Below, in pieces: positions 24,722-36,555 of a stretch of DNA of 64,000 bases. The stretch is from Pohlia nutans (lineage: Eukaryota; Streptophyta; Bryopsida; Bryales; Mniaceae), in NCBI GenBank assembly GCA_022496805.1, contig CM040103.1, positions 1,878,001 through 1,942,000 of the forward strand. The letters are read 5' to 3'. The notes under the pieces are model-generated. The model searched no databases, was not told the origin of the DNA, and worked only from the letters and a program-made list of their open reading frames with translations. A program made the position numbers and the translations under genes. Position 1 is the stretch's first letter. Each line of letters opens with the position of its first letter.

Positions 24722-25023
24722 CTGAAGGCCGGAGGTCTGGACTGACTTCGCACTGACCACAGGCGCGACTGCGGAAGATGCAGCGCTCGCGACGTTAAGA
24801 GGAGGCGAGGCCGAAGTACGTGTACCATCGCCCAAATGAGCATCCCCCTGCAGTCTACGCGCATACACAAGTGTTTGAGAGGACAGAGGGTCGGCACGAG
24901 AAGAAGGGACTCCAGGCGAGGCGAAACTGGGCTCCAACGACTGACGGTCCTGACTAGTTTGTGGGGGTGGGTGAAGAGCATGAGGCAATTGAGCATGAGG
25001 CACAATGTGGGCACAGGTGGAGC
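24722..25023 (-). CDS. Exon 4 of gene 1: Pro/Ser/Ala-rich linker
   Basis: The acceptor CATCGCAG at 25030-25024 supplies the two bases needed to complete the phase-1 codon from exon 3. The 302-bp exon has no recognised domain (PPPQTSQDRQSLEPS, ASAASSAVAPVVSAKS). It ends CTTCAG|GTACGT in phase 0. The fit of phases on both sides is the main evidence that the ParB-like and FCP1-like parts belong to one gene. Confidence 0.4.
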
Positions 25024-25265
25024 CTGCGATGACAATAGATGAACATAAATTCCCGAATGAGGAGTATGTAAATTGAAATAAGGTCCAAAATTTGTAAGTA
25101 CAAAAAATGTCGATGGAAAAATGTCATAAATTGCTTTCTCAACCAGCAATTGAAGATCCTAAGTAATACAGCCGTCTATACAAAGAACCTACAAAACTAT
25201 GATACAAATCAACTTGAGTCGAGCTAAAACTATACAAATAACATCGAGTGATTATTGGTAACCAC

Positions 25266-26169
25266 CTGCTGCAGCGTCAGTGTCGGGCGAGACGGCAGTG
25301 TCCGCATTTGCACTGCTAGTAGGTTCGCTGAATCCCAGACTGTCGTCACCAGTAGCGCTTGATGACACTTGCCGGGGAGCCGGCAAAGTGGAAGGAGCAG
25401 ACGCAGCAGCGGGTGAAGGCGGGGGTGGCGCAGCGACAGGCGGGGACATCGGTGGAGGCAGAGGAGGCGTAGCGACAGTTGAGTAGGACGGGGGAGGCGG
25501 AGGAGGCGCAGGGACAGCCGACGAGGCCGGTGGAGCAGAGTCGTCGCTAGATATTGACCCCGACGGATGATTCGTCAGCAGTAGAGGGGCAGAAAGCAAC
25601 TGCGGAGGGGGCATTATGGCGACAGGTTGAGGTTGCGGAAGTCGCTCCATCATCGCCTGTATTGTGAGCTGAAAACTATTCTACTGCTGCTGCAAACCCA
25701 TGAGGTACTTCTGGAAGTCGGCCTGGTTTGATCTCGTTTCTGCCGTTTGAGTAGCAAGAACTTGAACCGTGGCAACCAACGACTTCAAAATGTCTTTGTT
25801 GGAAGAGTCACGCTTCTTCCTCTTGGACTTCCGCTCGGAGGAAGGAGTTCCACCTTGACGGCCAGAGGACGCGGATGAAGTACCGGGGGTCTGCAGAGGA
25901 GCTTGATAATCCTCGTCCTCGTCGTCGTCCTCATCCTCGTCGTCGTCATCGGAGGAGGAGGATTCATCGTCATCCTCAGCTTTCAACTTCCTCTTTGATC
26001 GAGAGGGCTCTGCTCTTGCAGCTGGGCTACTCTGATTCCCTTTAACCTTCACTTTGTATCCGTCCTCGAGGAAGTCTGCCTTGTCCAGCTGCAAGGCGTC
26101 GTGTGCAATTAGAGTCCAATATTCTGTACTCGAATTGGGCCCGATAGCATAGCTGTTCACGCAACACAT
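25266..26169 (-). CDS. Exon 3 of gene 1: acidic, basic (NLS-like), Gln- and Pro-rich linker
   Basis: It begins after TTTGTGCAG with MCCVNSYAIGPNSS, completing the methyltransferase-like fold. Then come a basic patch (RSKRKLK), a long Asp/Glu tract at about 25900-25970, a second basic patch (KSKRKKR), a helical segment (DILKSLVATVQVLATQTAETR), a Gln run, and a long Pro-rich stretch. The TAG at 25683-25681 sits inside the Gln run and is almost certainly a mutated CAG; the frame is open on both sides. The basic patches suggest nuclear import. It ends in phase 1 at GCAG|GTGGTT. Confidence 0.5.
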
Positions 26170-26589
26170 CTGCACAAATAACACGGCAGTCATGAATTGA
26201 GCTAGAGGTCGATGATATGGATGAGAAAGAATGACTTAGATCGACTCGACCTGAACAATGACGGACAGGCAAGCAAAGAGGACGTAGTTTCAGGTTGATC
26301 GAGGTGAAAAGGAAAATACTGTGAAGGTTAGGTCGACTCGAGCTAACACGACAGGGATGATGTTGACCCGACCTAACACGACAGGGTTTAGGTCGACGCG
26401 ACCTGAATGTACTTATCATAAGGAATTCGCCGCTAATCCTACCGCGGAATAGGTCGGCCCGATCTGAACCTACATAGAAGGACTCCAGACCGCAGGTTTA
26501 GGTCGGCGCGATCTGAACCTACACAAAAGGACTGCTGACCGCAGGTTTAGGTCGACCCGAGCTGAAAGATTGAGTCATGCGCTACGTAC
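26170..26589. repeat. Intron 2 of gene 1 with eight near-palindromes
   Basis: GT at 26589-26588 and AG at 26171-26170 bound a 420-bp intron. It holds about eight copies of the (T)TAGGTCG...CGACCT(A/G)AA motif, for example at 26237-26256, 26328-26347, 26387-26407, 26449-26469, 26497-26518 and 26546-26567. The last three lie in roughly 50-bp tandem repeats. Confidence 0.75.
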
Positions 26590-27942
26590 CACAGCAGCAC
26601 AAGTGATCTTGGATCCCGCGTAGACGAAGAAAATATTTGACCCCGTTGTCGTGAACAGCTTCATGAGCGACAAGTAGAACTCCATTCTGAGTTCCCCCCT
26701 CCACAGGCGGTACTGGAGCTCATCGTACGCCCGAGGCTTCGTATATACCGTAGAATCTGGCGCAATGAATTCGTCGGGGATCATCCGTACCATCGGTATA
26801 TCGGGGTTTTGCAAGAAGAGGAGCTCCACTTTTGCTCGCGCCTTCTTAGAATTCGCCGGCAAATCGTACAGACGCTCGTTCTTAGCCGGCAGGTAGGTGG
26901 CAAATTTTTTCTTGTATTTGTGGAGGACTTCGTCTCCCTCCGCAAAATGAATCGCCTGGTGCATCTCCTCCATGTCGGCGCAGATAAAGAGCCACGCAGG
27001 CACTTGATCGAAGTCCGGTTCACCTCTCCTTTTCAGAGATGTCATGAACTCGTAAAAGTACGGCATCCCCGTACATGATTTCTCTTTCTGCTCCACCCCC
27101 GGGAGGTTCCTGAAGTCGATGACCCCCAATCTTAAGAATTTGGCCTCGTCGTCTGTCCAGACGCCGTCCGCCCACTCGGAGTGGATGTTTTCCTTCGGGT
27201 CGTATGGCCGGTACTGAGCCTTACCAGACGGCTTCACGAATTCTTTTCGTTTTTCCAGGAAGACTTTGAAGAATTTGTGCGCGTGAGGTGAGATGTCCGC
27301 GGTCTTCTTATTTTTGCTCCTCACCTGCTTGGCCTCTTTGAAGTACTGCTCTCCCGGCCGCTCGAGGAGGACATTCATGGTCGCCCTTGTGACGTTGTAG
27401 TCCTTCTTGAACTGCCTCCACTTCTCGGGCACTAATTCCCCCGCCGGATTGAAGAGCCCGAGAGAACGATTGATGTTGTGCAATTCCCGTTTCACAAGGT
27501 GCTTCCGCTTCCTCCTCTCCACCCATTCCTTGGTGGAATAGCACCTGTCTAGAACCGAGGATATGGCCTTAATCGTGACTTTTGGGTAGTCCTTGGTCCA
27601 CTTGGGGTTATCGCGATGAAGGATATGCTTGGCCAACTTTGCGAGGTCATCGTAGGTTAAATTTCCCAGCCACTTGAAGAACTCCCGCGTGAGATTCCCA
27701 CTCTCAGGATTCCAGTTGCTCTTTTCATAGAACTTCCCATCACTATCCGGGTCATGAAGCTCGCCGGCACCTGCGCTCAAGATCACTCCGCTCTACAGAG
27801 CAAACACGTCGTCCGGCGCAGTGATCAGTTTCAGGTCATTGTGGATGTTGAGCAACGCTTCGGCATTACTTTTCTTTGCGTCTCTCTGCGCTTGCGCCAC
27901 GTCGAGCATCGAGAACCGCAACCTCATAGGCGCTTGAAACTC
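26590..27942 (-). CDS. Exon 2 of gene 1: derived amino-methyltransferase-like region
   Basis: This 451-codon exon joins exon 1 in phase 0 through a 226-bp intron (28168-27943). One TAG lies at 27795-27793. Most of it (LTYDDLAKLAKHIL, EKWRQFKKDYNVTRATMNVLLERPGEQYF, VPAWLFICADMEEMHQA) is unrecognised. The last 40 codons, MEFYLSLMKLF and FFVYAGSKITCAAV, continue into exon 3 as NSYAIGPNSSTEYWTLIAHDAL. Together they resemble motif X, motif I (FxGSGTT) and motif II/III of N6-adenine or N4-cytosine DNA methyltransferases. No DPPY catalytic motif is visible, so methylation activity is doubtful. ParB-methylase fusions are common in phages, which supports the reading. Confidence 0.45.
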
Positions 27943-28168
27943 CTGCAGAGGGGGTACGTACACCGTTAGCAATCATACAGTGAATTAAGGTCGACTCGAT
28001 CTAAACAGAACAAATGTTCGTGAAGTGCATGGATGGCATGGTAGTAGGCGAGGCAGGGGCACAGATCGAGCGTATTAGGTCGAGCCGACCTAACTTGATG
28101 TCGACTCGGATCTACTGTATAGGATGGACTACGAAGCGTATTAGGTCGACTCAATCTGAACATTTTAC
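27943..28168. repeat. Intron 1 of gene 1 with three to four near-palindromes
   Basis: The motif appears at about 27987-28006, 28074-28094 and 28139-28160 in a 226-bp intron; the flanking exons lack clear copies. Confidence 0.7.
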
Positions 28169-29668
28169 CTTGAATTTTGCTTTGTTCTTTTCGGCCTCTT
28201 TCGTCCTGGAGGCTTGATAAGCCGTTCCCACATCTTTTAGTTCTTTTGGATTCTTGGGGCGGTCGAGATTTATCCATACTTGCCGCGCTCCCAATATGTT
28301 TGTCGCCCATGACGGCTTGATGGCGCCGAAGTGGTTGACGCGGTTGTAGTATGCGGAAATTTGACGAAGTTTTTCGTTATTCTCCGTCCACACGACAAAG
28401 CAATTCCATGACGCGAAGTCTTTGAGGTCTTTCTCGTCAATCCCTTCATCGCGCATCATGTAACTGGCTTTGACGCTGTGCTGCCCATTGATCAGCCAGA
28501 ACTTTCCATCTTTGATGGCGTCCCAGCTTGTCGGTTTCGTGGCCTGGTCGACAGGCATTACGCACAGAGTCTGCTTCGTGCTTCTATCTGGCATGCTCAG
28601 AAGGAAGGTCATAATCTTTTTCGCATGTTCCGGCTCATAACTCTTGATGTTCATGTGCGGAGGCGCATCAATTAGCTGTTCGATGGAGATGGACTTTTTA
28701 TTGTCGGCGTCGAACAGGAACGCGTCAGTGCAAGACGTCCAGAACGTCCTGTACGCTTCCACCGAGCACGCGTAGTCGGGTTTGTTGTTCCCGACCAGGG
28801 GCTCCGGTAACTCCGTCACAGCGGACGCCAAACTATCCTCGTTGACAGCCTCAGGCGCCGACTTCTCTGCAGGTTGCCTCCTTTTTGAGGAGGAGGCGAG
28901 GTTGCTTTGGCGTAGTGCTCCTGAAGGTGTGAGAGGCGTGTTCGGCTTGCGTTTGCCTCGACTCTGTTGAGGTCTTGAAGTTGGCGAGAAGTTGCCCATG
29001 GATCCCGCACTCCCTCCCTGGCTCCGGTTATCGAGGGACACGCTTACAGGTGCCATTGATTTTTGGTGCAATTCCACCTTGGCCTTCAAGACGTCGAAGT
29101 TCTGGATGAGCTTGCGGACTTTTAAGCAGAGCCCTGCACCACGTAGCGGCTGACCGTTGCTGCTCTGGAAGTATTTATTGTCATAATCGTCCTCCAGTTC
29201 CTTGATGCAGCCACTGAACTCTGTCGATTCAAGAGAGTGCAGTAGAGGGGTGATGTTGAATGGGATCACAGCTGAGTCGAAGGTGAGCGTGAAGTTGTAC
29301 TGCTACTTCTTATCCCATTCCGTTTTCGTTGTGACGCAATGAATCAATATCTTGAATCCTTGAGCCGCGCTGATGTCTTTAATCTTCTCGTGGTATGAAA
29401 GGGGTAGGAAGGCCGGAGCATTCTTGGCCTTTGTTGTGAAGCATATGTCTCGTGTATTCCCTATCATGTGTAGGCTCCAATACTCCTGTAAGTCCTGGTC
29501 TTTCATGTCCCAGAACTCTCCAAAGTTCGCCAGGTCGTCGCCCGCCTGGTCATCATCCGCGTGTGGCTGATGGGCTGCCCTCTCGTAGTAGAGCTCGAGC
29601 TTTGGCGTTTGCTGTTCCTTTGGTGTCTTCTTCTCTGATGTTATTCTGTTCACAGCGCGGTCAGACAA
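28169..29668 (-). CDS. Exon 1 of gene 1: ParB/sulfiredoxin-like domain
   Basis: The first 120 residues are acidic and unrecognised; one TAG (29305-29303) sits just before AV-IPFNITPLLH. A low-complexity Ser/Pro/Lys linker follows. The recognisable domain is at about 28690-28310: SISIEQLI, then WLINGQHSVKAS (GQHS codons 28486-28475), then YYNRVNHFGAIKPSWA. This pattern matches the ParB N-terminal fold: entry strand, G-x-H-(R/S) nucleotide-binding motif, and the EN-x-x-R...P-x-E-A helix region. In bacteria and phages such domains bind palindromic parS DNA, act as CTPases or nucleases, and are often fused to DNA methylases. The exon ends at AAG|GTAAAA. Confidence 0.55.
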
Positions 29669-29669
29669 A

Positions 29670-30950
29670 GAATTAGGTCGGTACGAGCTAAAGTGCCAAC
29701 ACTGATATCAAATACCAATTTTATCATGCATGATCACCATTGGCTAGAAACTTGGACGTCTATGTCGATACGTCTTATATCAGAGTTCAGCTCGGGACGA
29801 GCTGAAGTTTAGACCGGCCTATATGTTTCACGGTTATAGTACGTTTCATACGTATCATATAATACAGTTCTTTATGTAGGACTCTTTAGGTCGATCCGAC
29901 CTAAATACAAATTACAGACACGGACTTTGGTGATTTAGGAGTGTGGGATATATTTTGTGGTGCCTATAATATCGGTTGAATGGGCTTCTTTGGAATTAGT
30001 CAGAGCTTGGACGCAGGACCTGATTGGACGGGTTTAGGTCGGTCGACCTGATTGGACTGCAATTTTATTGAAATTACGGTATCTTAGGCCGTCTCAATCA
30101 AAATTTACATTTGGAACATGCTTATGTGCTAGACTTTTTACTCTAGCATTCAGTAAATCCAGTTCGTAGTAACGAACTTAGGTCGGTACGACCTGATCTT
30201 CTGGACTGGTTCAGTGCTTCTTGCTTATGTGATCTTCTATGTTATCGTTCTATTGGTTATGAGCAATAGATATTTAGGTCGGGTCGACCTGAATGGACTG
30301 GGGTAATTTAGTTTGATGCGATGTGAATTTGCACATTGGCAAGTCCTCCTACTCTAATATTCGACAAATATGATCTATAAGCGCGCATTTAGGTCGATTC
30401 GACTTGATCTGCTGGATGAGAGAATCCGTTTTCCGAATCTTTCCTTCTTTGTTTTCTTTATATTTGTTATAAGATATGATAGTTTTGGTCGGATTGATCT
30501 CTACGGACTTCCATTTAGGTCGGTCTGACCTGATCTGAGGCATTTACTGGTGAGTTTTAGGTCGACACGATCTGAAATACAGATTCGGGCAAGACTAATA
30601 TGTGTACTTAGATGGAGTCGATCCAAATTACTATTTTGCTCGATTCGACCTGGTATGCTGAATGGAGAGAATCGTCGTTTCTTTTGTTTACTTCTAGATC
30701 TTCTTTGTCATAATTGATTATGAGATATGGTAGTTCAGGTCCGGTCGACCTAAATGGACTGCAATTTAGGTCGATTCGAGCTGATATGGGGCTTATACTG
30801 GTGATTTTTAGGACGGAACGATCTAAAGTGTCGACTCTGCGAAGACTTTGTGTGTGTTTTTAGATCGAGTTGACTTAATTATTGTTCCCCGCGAGAGTTT
30901 CTGTGTCCATTTACATCGGCTCGACCTAAACTGATATCGATCTAAACTAC
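29670..30950. repeat. Palindrome-rich region upstream of gene 1
   Basis: About 16 copies of the motif TTTAGGTCG-N(2-3)-CGACCTAAA, with variants, occur every 40-150 bp, for example near 29888, 30032, 30178, 30272, 30514, 30557, 30737 and 30767. There are no open frames of note. It could be a 5' intron, a promoter region or a block of protein-binding sites. Confidence 0.75.
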
Positions 30951-32430
30951 CGTCTGTCACCTGCATGTTAACCAAAAAGCAGTAGAGCTTCAACTTAGCA
31001 AAACAGAGCAAACCAAAAACTACTCTCTATCATTTGCAGGTGGACCATGCATTCAGTGCACAGTAGAATGAAACATTACAGAATTGATAGTAGTCAGTAG
31101 AGCACTGACCTAATCTCTTGGAAGATGAATTCAAAACTCTACAAAAAAAATTGCTCCTCCAGGCAGAATTGCTCAATCTGAAACATTGCAACCAATACCG
31201 TAATGAATAAACTGAACTTGTATAGCATATAGCAAATTAAATTCAAATTCAATGTTTCAACCATATCACAATTCAAGAATCTCATAAAAATCCCCAATTG
31301 AATGTAAGCACACTGAACACTCCACCAATTCATTTACGGAATTAACCAGACAACTCACTTTAGCAATCACTACAAAATAGGAGCAATCACTTCAAGCATG
31401 CAAACAGTATTATGGTGGGTTACTTAATTCAAGCTTGCAAGCATTATTACTTGATTCAAGCATTCAAGCATTCAAGCATGCAAGCGGTGCATCACACAGA
31501 CAAAGAACCAGTTCCACAGTCCGAGTCTGGCAAATGGAAACCAGATCTTCCATATAGCCTAACCCCGAGAAATCACTATTCAATTCCTCCAGGCCTGTAC
31601 CTCCCTAGTGTTTCTTAGTCCTTCAAAAAACATTCAACGTCCTCACAGAGTATTTTGTTACAAAAAATTAAAACAAGGGATTTCAGAGTTACCTGAAGAC
31701 GCTGCCTTTCAAGCTTCCGATGCGCGTTCACTATAGCTTCAATCTCCAGCCTTAGTTCAAGCCTCCAATGCGCGCTCTTCAAGCCTCCGATGCGCGCTCA
31801 CTCCAGCTTCAGTTCCCAGCTTCAATCTCCAGCCTCAGGCTAGAGCTCCCCACTACAGCCTTAATGTTTAGCTTCAATATACAGCTACAATCTGCAGCTT
31901 CTAAACCCTAAGCATGAACGAGCAGGCGCTGTACACCCTACCCAAAACAACAGTGCTCTAAACTCTAAGCAACAACGGAGTGACGACCGAAACCCTAGTA
32001 CAAAAAAAACAACCTTCACCACAGTTCTAAACGTTTTCTGCTTCGAGAGCTCTTTTACAGCATACGCTCAACTACACCACAAAAAACTGCAGTGACGGTC
32101 AACTACATCGACGCTCAACTACACCACAAAGAACAAAACATACACATACACGAACTACAGCGACGACGACAAGGAGGGAGGAATGCGAGAGAAACCAAGA
32201 ATGCACGCAGCGACAAGAGATACGCAGACACGCAGACACGCAGACAAGAAACACGCAGCGACAAGAATGCGAAGGAAACCAAACCCTAGCTGGTTTCGGG
32301 TCTCGACAAGAATGAGAGGGACGAAGCACGGTTTCGGGTCTTCTTCCCACGGGCACAGGTACACAAACCACAGGCGCCAGGTGTATATAATTACGAGCAC
32401 CGGTACATATAATTTCGGGCACCAGTGCAT
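30951..32430. other. Gene-poor stretch, possible 5' region of gene 1
   Basis: No convincing exon. At about 31705-31830 the phrase CCGATGCGCGCTC recurs three times with TTCAAGC and CAGCTTCAAT blocks. The frames near 32090-32420 on both strands are low-complexity and not called. Confidence 0.4.
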
Positions 32431-32680
32431 GGATACACCGGGTATATATGGGTATATACTGTATATACTGTATATATTGTATATACTGTATATAATGTAT
32501 ATATACTGTATACGGGTATATACGGGTATATATGTATATATAAATATAAATATATAAATATATAAATTTATAAATTTATAAATTTATAAATATATATTTA
32601 TATATATATATATAAATATATATTTATAAATTTATATATTTATATATTTATATATTTATATTTATATATATATTTGTACG
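32431..32680. repeat. AT microsatellite
   Basis: Runs of TATATACTGTATATA and then TATAAATATATA with variants. Apparent frames here are meaningless repeats. Confidence 0.9.
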
Positions 32681-32775
32681 GGACTCGTACTCCCGAGACT
32701 GAGACTCCAGGTTAAAATCTCTTGAACTCCCCTGACAGCCGTGATGCGGTCTTACCAACTGAAGGCTACTAAGGT
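32678..32775 (-). pseudogene. tRNA-like sequence (SINE head or tRNA pseudogene)
   Basis: On the minus strand, AGTTGGTAAGACC (32747-32759) resembles the Pol III A box and GGGAGTACGAGTCCC (32680-32694) resembles the B box and T arm. The middle contains CTGTCAG, like a tRNA-Asp anticodon loop. The stems do not pair well, so a working tRNA gene is unlikely. Confidence 0.45.
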
Positions 32776-33197
32776 GGTTACCCCATTCCCAACTGAATAA
32801 GAAACACAGATATGAGGCATTCAAATTATTTAGTGTTAAATTATTTTAGAGATGGACAAAAAGAATTAGATTCCAGCACAAGTTGAAACATAATTTTCGG
32901 ATGAAGAATGAATTAGTTACAAATTTTCAAAGTTGAAGTATGACGCATCCCATTCACGTCATATAGGTACACCTCTTTCTGTCTAATAAAAGAAGATTTG
33001 TCCTGCACACACTAAAGATGCTTGAACCAACAACAACGAATCCATAACCACACTTACACATACTAAAACCAACAAGAGAGAACCCATTACCAACTCTAAC
33101 TCATGCTACAACCAACACCGTCGGAGCATTCATTGTGGATAATGCCCCTACCTGTTGGTAAAAGGAGCCAGTTGCGAATGGGGTAACCACCTTACAC

Positions 33198-33251
33198 CAC
33201 ATTCCATCAGAATCCTGAAGTTAAGCACCTTAGGGCCGGAATAGTACCGAG
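33198..33251 (+). pseudogene. 5S rRNA-derived fragment
   Basis: CCATCAGAATCCTGAAGTTA and the following AGCACCTTAGGGCCGG and ATAGTACCGAG match the central part of plant 5S rRNA (CCATCAGAACTCC...AGTTAAGC...GGGC...AGTAGTAC). The 5' and 3' ends are missing. It sits beside GGGGTAACCACCTTA, whose inverted copy TAAGGTGGTTACCCC is at 32769-32783. Confidence 0.6.
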
Positions 33252-33626
33252 TTTGTTTTTATTTCGACTTTATGTTTGGCTTTTTTTTAAATTTATTTTC
33301 GTTGATTTTGACAAAACACATAATAAAGTTATTTATGTTACCAGTAACGGAGTGAGGAGACACAAACACAAACACTGCGAGTGAACACAAACACAATTTG
33401 TTCAAAACGGAGAGAAACGGACACTAAACTTGTACCCTAAACTGAGCGAAACGGAGAGGAACATGAACACATGGAGCAACAAACGAGCAGCGACAATAAC
33501 ACACAAGCAGCGACAAAACAAACATGGAATTCTCAATTTGTGCCCCAAACCCTAGCCGCGGGAGAGACGAATCCCCCCGGGCAAGCCGAGCAGGGCTACG
33601 AGCAGGGCTACGGGCTGGGAGCCCCG

Positions 33627-33812
33627 TATATATATACATGTATATAGATGTATATATATATATATGTATATCTATGTATATATGTATATATACATGTATA
33701 TACATATGTATATGTACATATACATATATACATATATATATATATACAATTATATACACATATATATACATATTTATTTTATAAATATATATACGTATAT
33801 GTACATATATAT
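33627..33812. repeat. TA/TG microsatellite
   Basis: Alternating TATATG, TATATA and TACATA blocks. The Tyr/Ile-rich frames over it are artefacts. Confidence 0.9.
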
Positions 33813-34086
33813 GTATACGCATGTGGTTTAAGAGAATGGTCCTAAAAAATAAGGTTCGCTTCTAAAAAACTAAATTTCCCTATTTTTGTTTTTTACCTAA
33901 AAAACAGTAAAATGACCTAAATAGCTTAGAAATAAAAAAATATTTTAGAAACTAATTTATTCTATTTTCGTTTTTCTGTCTTCAGAACTTTCTAATTTTT
34001 ACTTTTTTTATTTTTAGAATCATTTTAGGACGCACTTGCTATGGTACTACGGTAGCTCATTATAATCATGTGGACCTACATTTTTA

Positions 34087-34309
34087 CCCTTAAAGGATTT
34101 AGGGCATAGTATATACGTTGCCGTATATTTAACATTTGTTGTAAGTAAAAAGTTCCAAATTGAGATCCCAAAAGTTTTTAAGATCATGTAGACATGAATT
34201 TTAACTTTGCTTTTGATATGAAACTCGTAAGAGGTGTAGATCCATTTCAAATACAATGAAATACGGCCACATAATACTGGCCGAAATGGCCAATCTGGAC
34301 CTTTAAGGG
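34087..34309. mobile_element. Candidate 223-bp TTAA-type MITE
   Basis: Both ends read CCCTTAAAGG. TTAA follows on the right (34310-34313); the left flank is TTTA, perhaps mutated. The ends resemble those of the elements at 15380 and 36556. Confidence 0.5.
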
Positions 34310-34562
34310 TTAACTTCACTTTTTATCTTAAACCCATGGGAGGTATAGAATGAATCATGTCAAATACAATGGAATATTGTTGTGTAAGACTGGTTGGAAC
34401 GGGCTTGTGGACCTTTATGGGTGAAATTTGGTCTCTTACATGAGCTCTTACTCAAGAATGTCATAGACTAGCAACTGTCATTTTCGTTCGTGTTTTAGCA
34501 CATCCTACATTCCGGGCAACAAGGACTACGCGCAGGCGGCGCAGCGAAATCTTATAGACCGT

Positions 34563-34601
34563 ATATGTATACGTATATATATATATATATTTATATATTT
34601 A

Positions 34602-34632
<31 letters not shown>

Positions 34633-34690
34633 GTTTATATATATATATACATATCTGTGTGTGTGAGTGTGTATGTATATATATATACAA
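34563..34690. repeat. AT microsatellite
   Basis: TATATATATATTTATTTATT blocks and a short GTGTGTGAGTGTG run. The DNA from 34700 to 36550 is plain AT-rich sequence with no gene I can support. Confidence 0.85.
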
Positions 34691-36555
34691 AAATCTATAA
34701 CAGGTATATGTATTTCATGATGTTCACATAATTTCTGTTACATACTTATTATAACTTTTTACAATATTTCTTGAACGTCCCCGCGTTCATAAACTGGATC
34801 TCAAACAGATTTCTAGCCTTATAACTGTCTTTTACAACCTGAGATTGTCTTTATGCAAGTCACCTTAGAAATTTTATTAAATTATCGTCCAATCACAATA
34901 AATCTTTGACTTGTGATGGGAACTTGTTGATAATAATGGAGAGGCCTCCGACTACAAATATGTCTTATTTGTTGGGTAGATTTTATGCTTACATATAAAT
35001 CTTTGCCATGCTAATATCTATTTTTGAGGCTAGAATCAACTTATGTTCAAGGGGTAGGTACGTTTAGGGGTTATAGAGACCTGTCTTACACCGTAAATAC
35101 CCTAAACCAATTGAAGTATTCTTTATTTTTCATCCATCCACAATTGTCTCTGTTGCTGTATTGAGTTTAATTTTTGAATAGAAAGTTTTATTTGGACCAT
35201 TTAATCGTAACTTCAATCTTAATTCCAAATTTTGTTGCCCCTTCATGCCCTCACCTATGTCCGGTTTGGGTAGTTCTCTAACAACGTATTATAAAATTCA
35301 ATTGACATGAATATTCGGAACTTGATGTATAAATAAAAGTTAATAATTATACGTTTTGAATTTTAGATTCTAATTATTCAATCATATAATAAAGTCTAAG
35401 ATTGTTATCACTTATAGTTTTTCTAAAAAAATATAAACATATAATAAAACACTATTCTGTAATTCAATTACGAATATTAAGATATAATTATATAAGAACA
35501 GATTGTCTGTATGAAATTTGTTGAATGTGACAGGTTATACTGTAGTAATGTTAGTAGGTGTTGTGATTTTAAAAAAAAATTAGATGCTTGATTTTATAAG
35601 TTTATTCTTTCATTGAAGAATAATTTTAGAGTCTGTTTTATCAAGATTTCCGATAATTCATGCGTCCGTAACATACACGTTGTTGATCATTTGAAGAGTG
35701 TCATACATATTGGGAAAGCTAGTATTGAGAGGGTCTATGGCGTGAAATAATGTATTCAAATGTAAGTATTTCGAAATGAATCCTAATAAAGTCGTTGAAT
35801 CAATGTATTAAATGTAAAATCATGATGATTTCATTGACACAAGCTTTAAAATATTACCTTAAACGTTTTATAATATGATTGTGGATCATTTTATCCTAAA
35901 CCTTCGTGATTTAAACCTTTGTAATTCTAATAATAATGTCTTAATTTTCACGAAATTTCTACATTATTTAGCTGATATAGAGCTGTATCATTCGAAAGTC
36001 ATGAAATATTAAATATTTACAATTTAGTCATGCTTTTAACAATTTTGGTTTCACGAAGTAGACTGCATGGAGATGAGATTAAAATGATTTTAAATTTAAT
36101 ATTTGGACGTGAATCGTAGAAGTTATGAGCGAATGAAGTTTAACATATCATTCTGATAATTAATTTGTCCAAATAATCATCGGTTATAGTATAGGGTAGA
36201 GTAATTTAATGCTTTTTGCGTATTAAAATTTATTTACAACTTGTGCATTTCTTTTTATCATGCTTTTGGATCACAATCTCTTGACATTTAGGATTGAGGC
36301 TCCATAATGTAGAACAATTTGCGATCATGAATATTATTTACACGTAAAAAATACTGTAATAAAACACTTGCATGACTTGAATGTAATAATCATGCATTTG
36401 ACAAATTAAATATGTTTGAACTTGTTAAAATATAATTAAATGTGAATTAGTTGCAATTATTCTTTGAAATGCTCGTATATTATTTTTTTAATTTTCCATA
36501 TATCTATTTAATATATTCATTATTTTGTAATTATTGTGATAAATTATGGTTTTAA

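Larger units (their letters stand above)
22646..29668 (-). pseudogene. Giant-element gene 1: ParB-like / methyltransferase-like / FCP1-like fusion, seven exons, three stop codons
   Basis: Seven open segments are joined by GT/AG introns whose phases all agree. Exons: 29668-28169, 27942-26590, 26169-25266, 25023-24722, 24574-23810, 23453-23112, 23023-22646. Phases are 0, 0, 1, 0, 0, 0, and none of the later segments has a convincing ATG of its own, which argues for one transcript of about 1,850 codons. Three in-frame TAG codons (29305-29303, 27795-27793, 25683-25681) would stop it; each can come from CAG. No frameshift is seen. The 5' end is not resolved: the frame opens at a TTG near a possible acceptor, so one or more upstream exons may lie beyond 29.7 kb. 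Two separate genes (ParB-like and FCP1-like) remain possible. Exon joins are inferred from sequence only. Confidence 0.55.

Noticed and set aside
25681..29305. In-frame TAG as glutamine (altered genetic code, as in some ulvophyte algae)
   Set aside because: The copia and DUF7869 genes in the same window have TGA stops and frameshifts as well, gene 1 appears to end in TAG, and land-plant-like features dominate. Mutation of CAG is simpler.
32092..32557. Charged or Cys-rich frames near 32.1-32.5 kb
   Set aside because: Low-complexity ACGCAGACA repeats read in several frames, without homologue-like features.
33424..33845. Tyr/Ile-rich frames on both strands
   Set aside because: They are translations of a TA/TG microsatellite.
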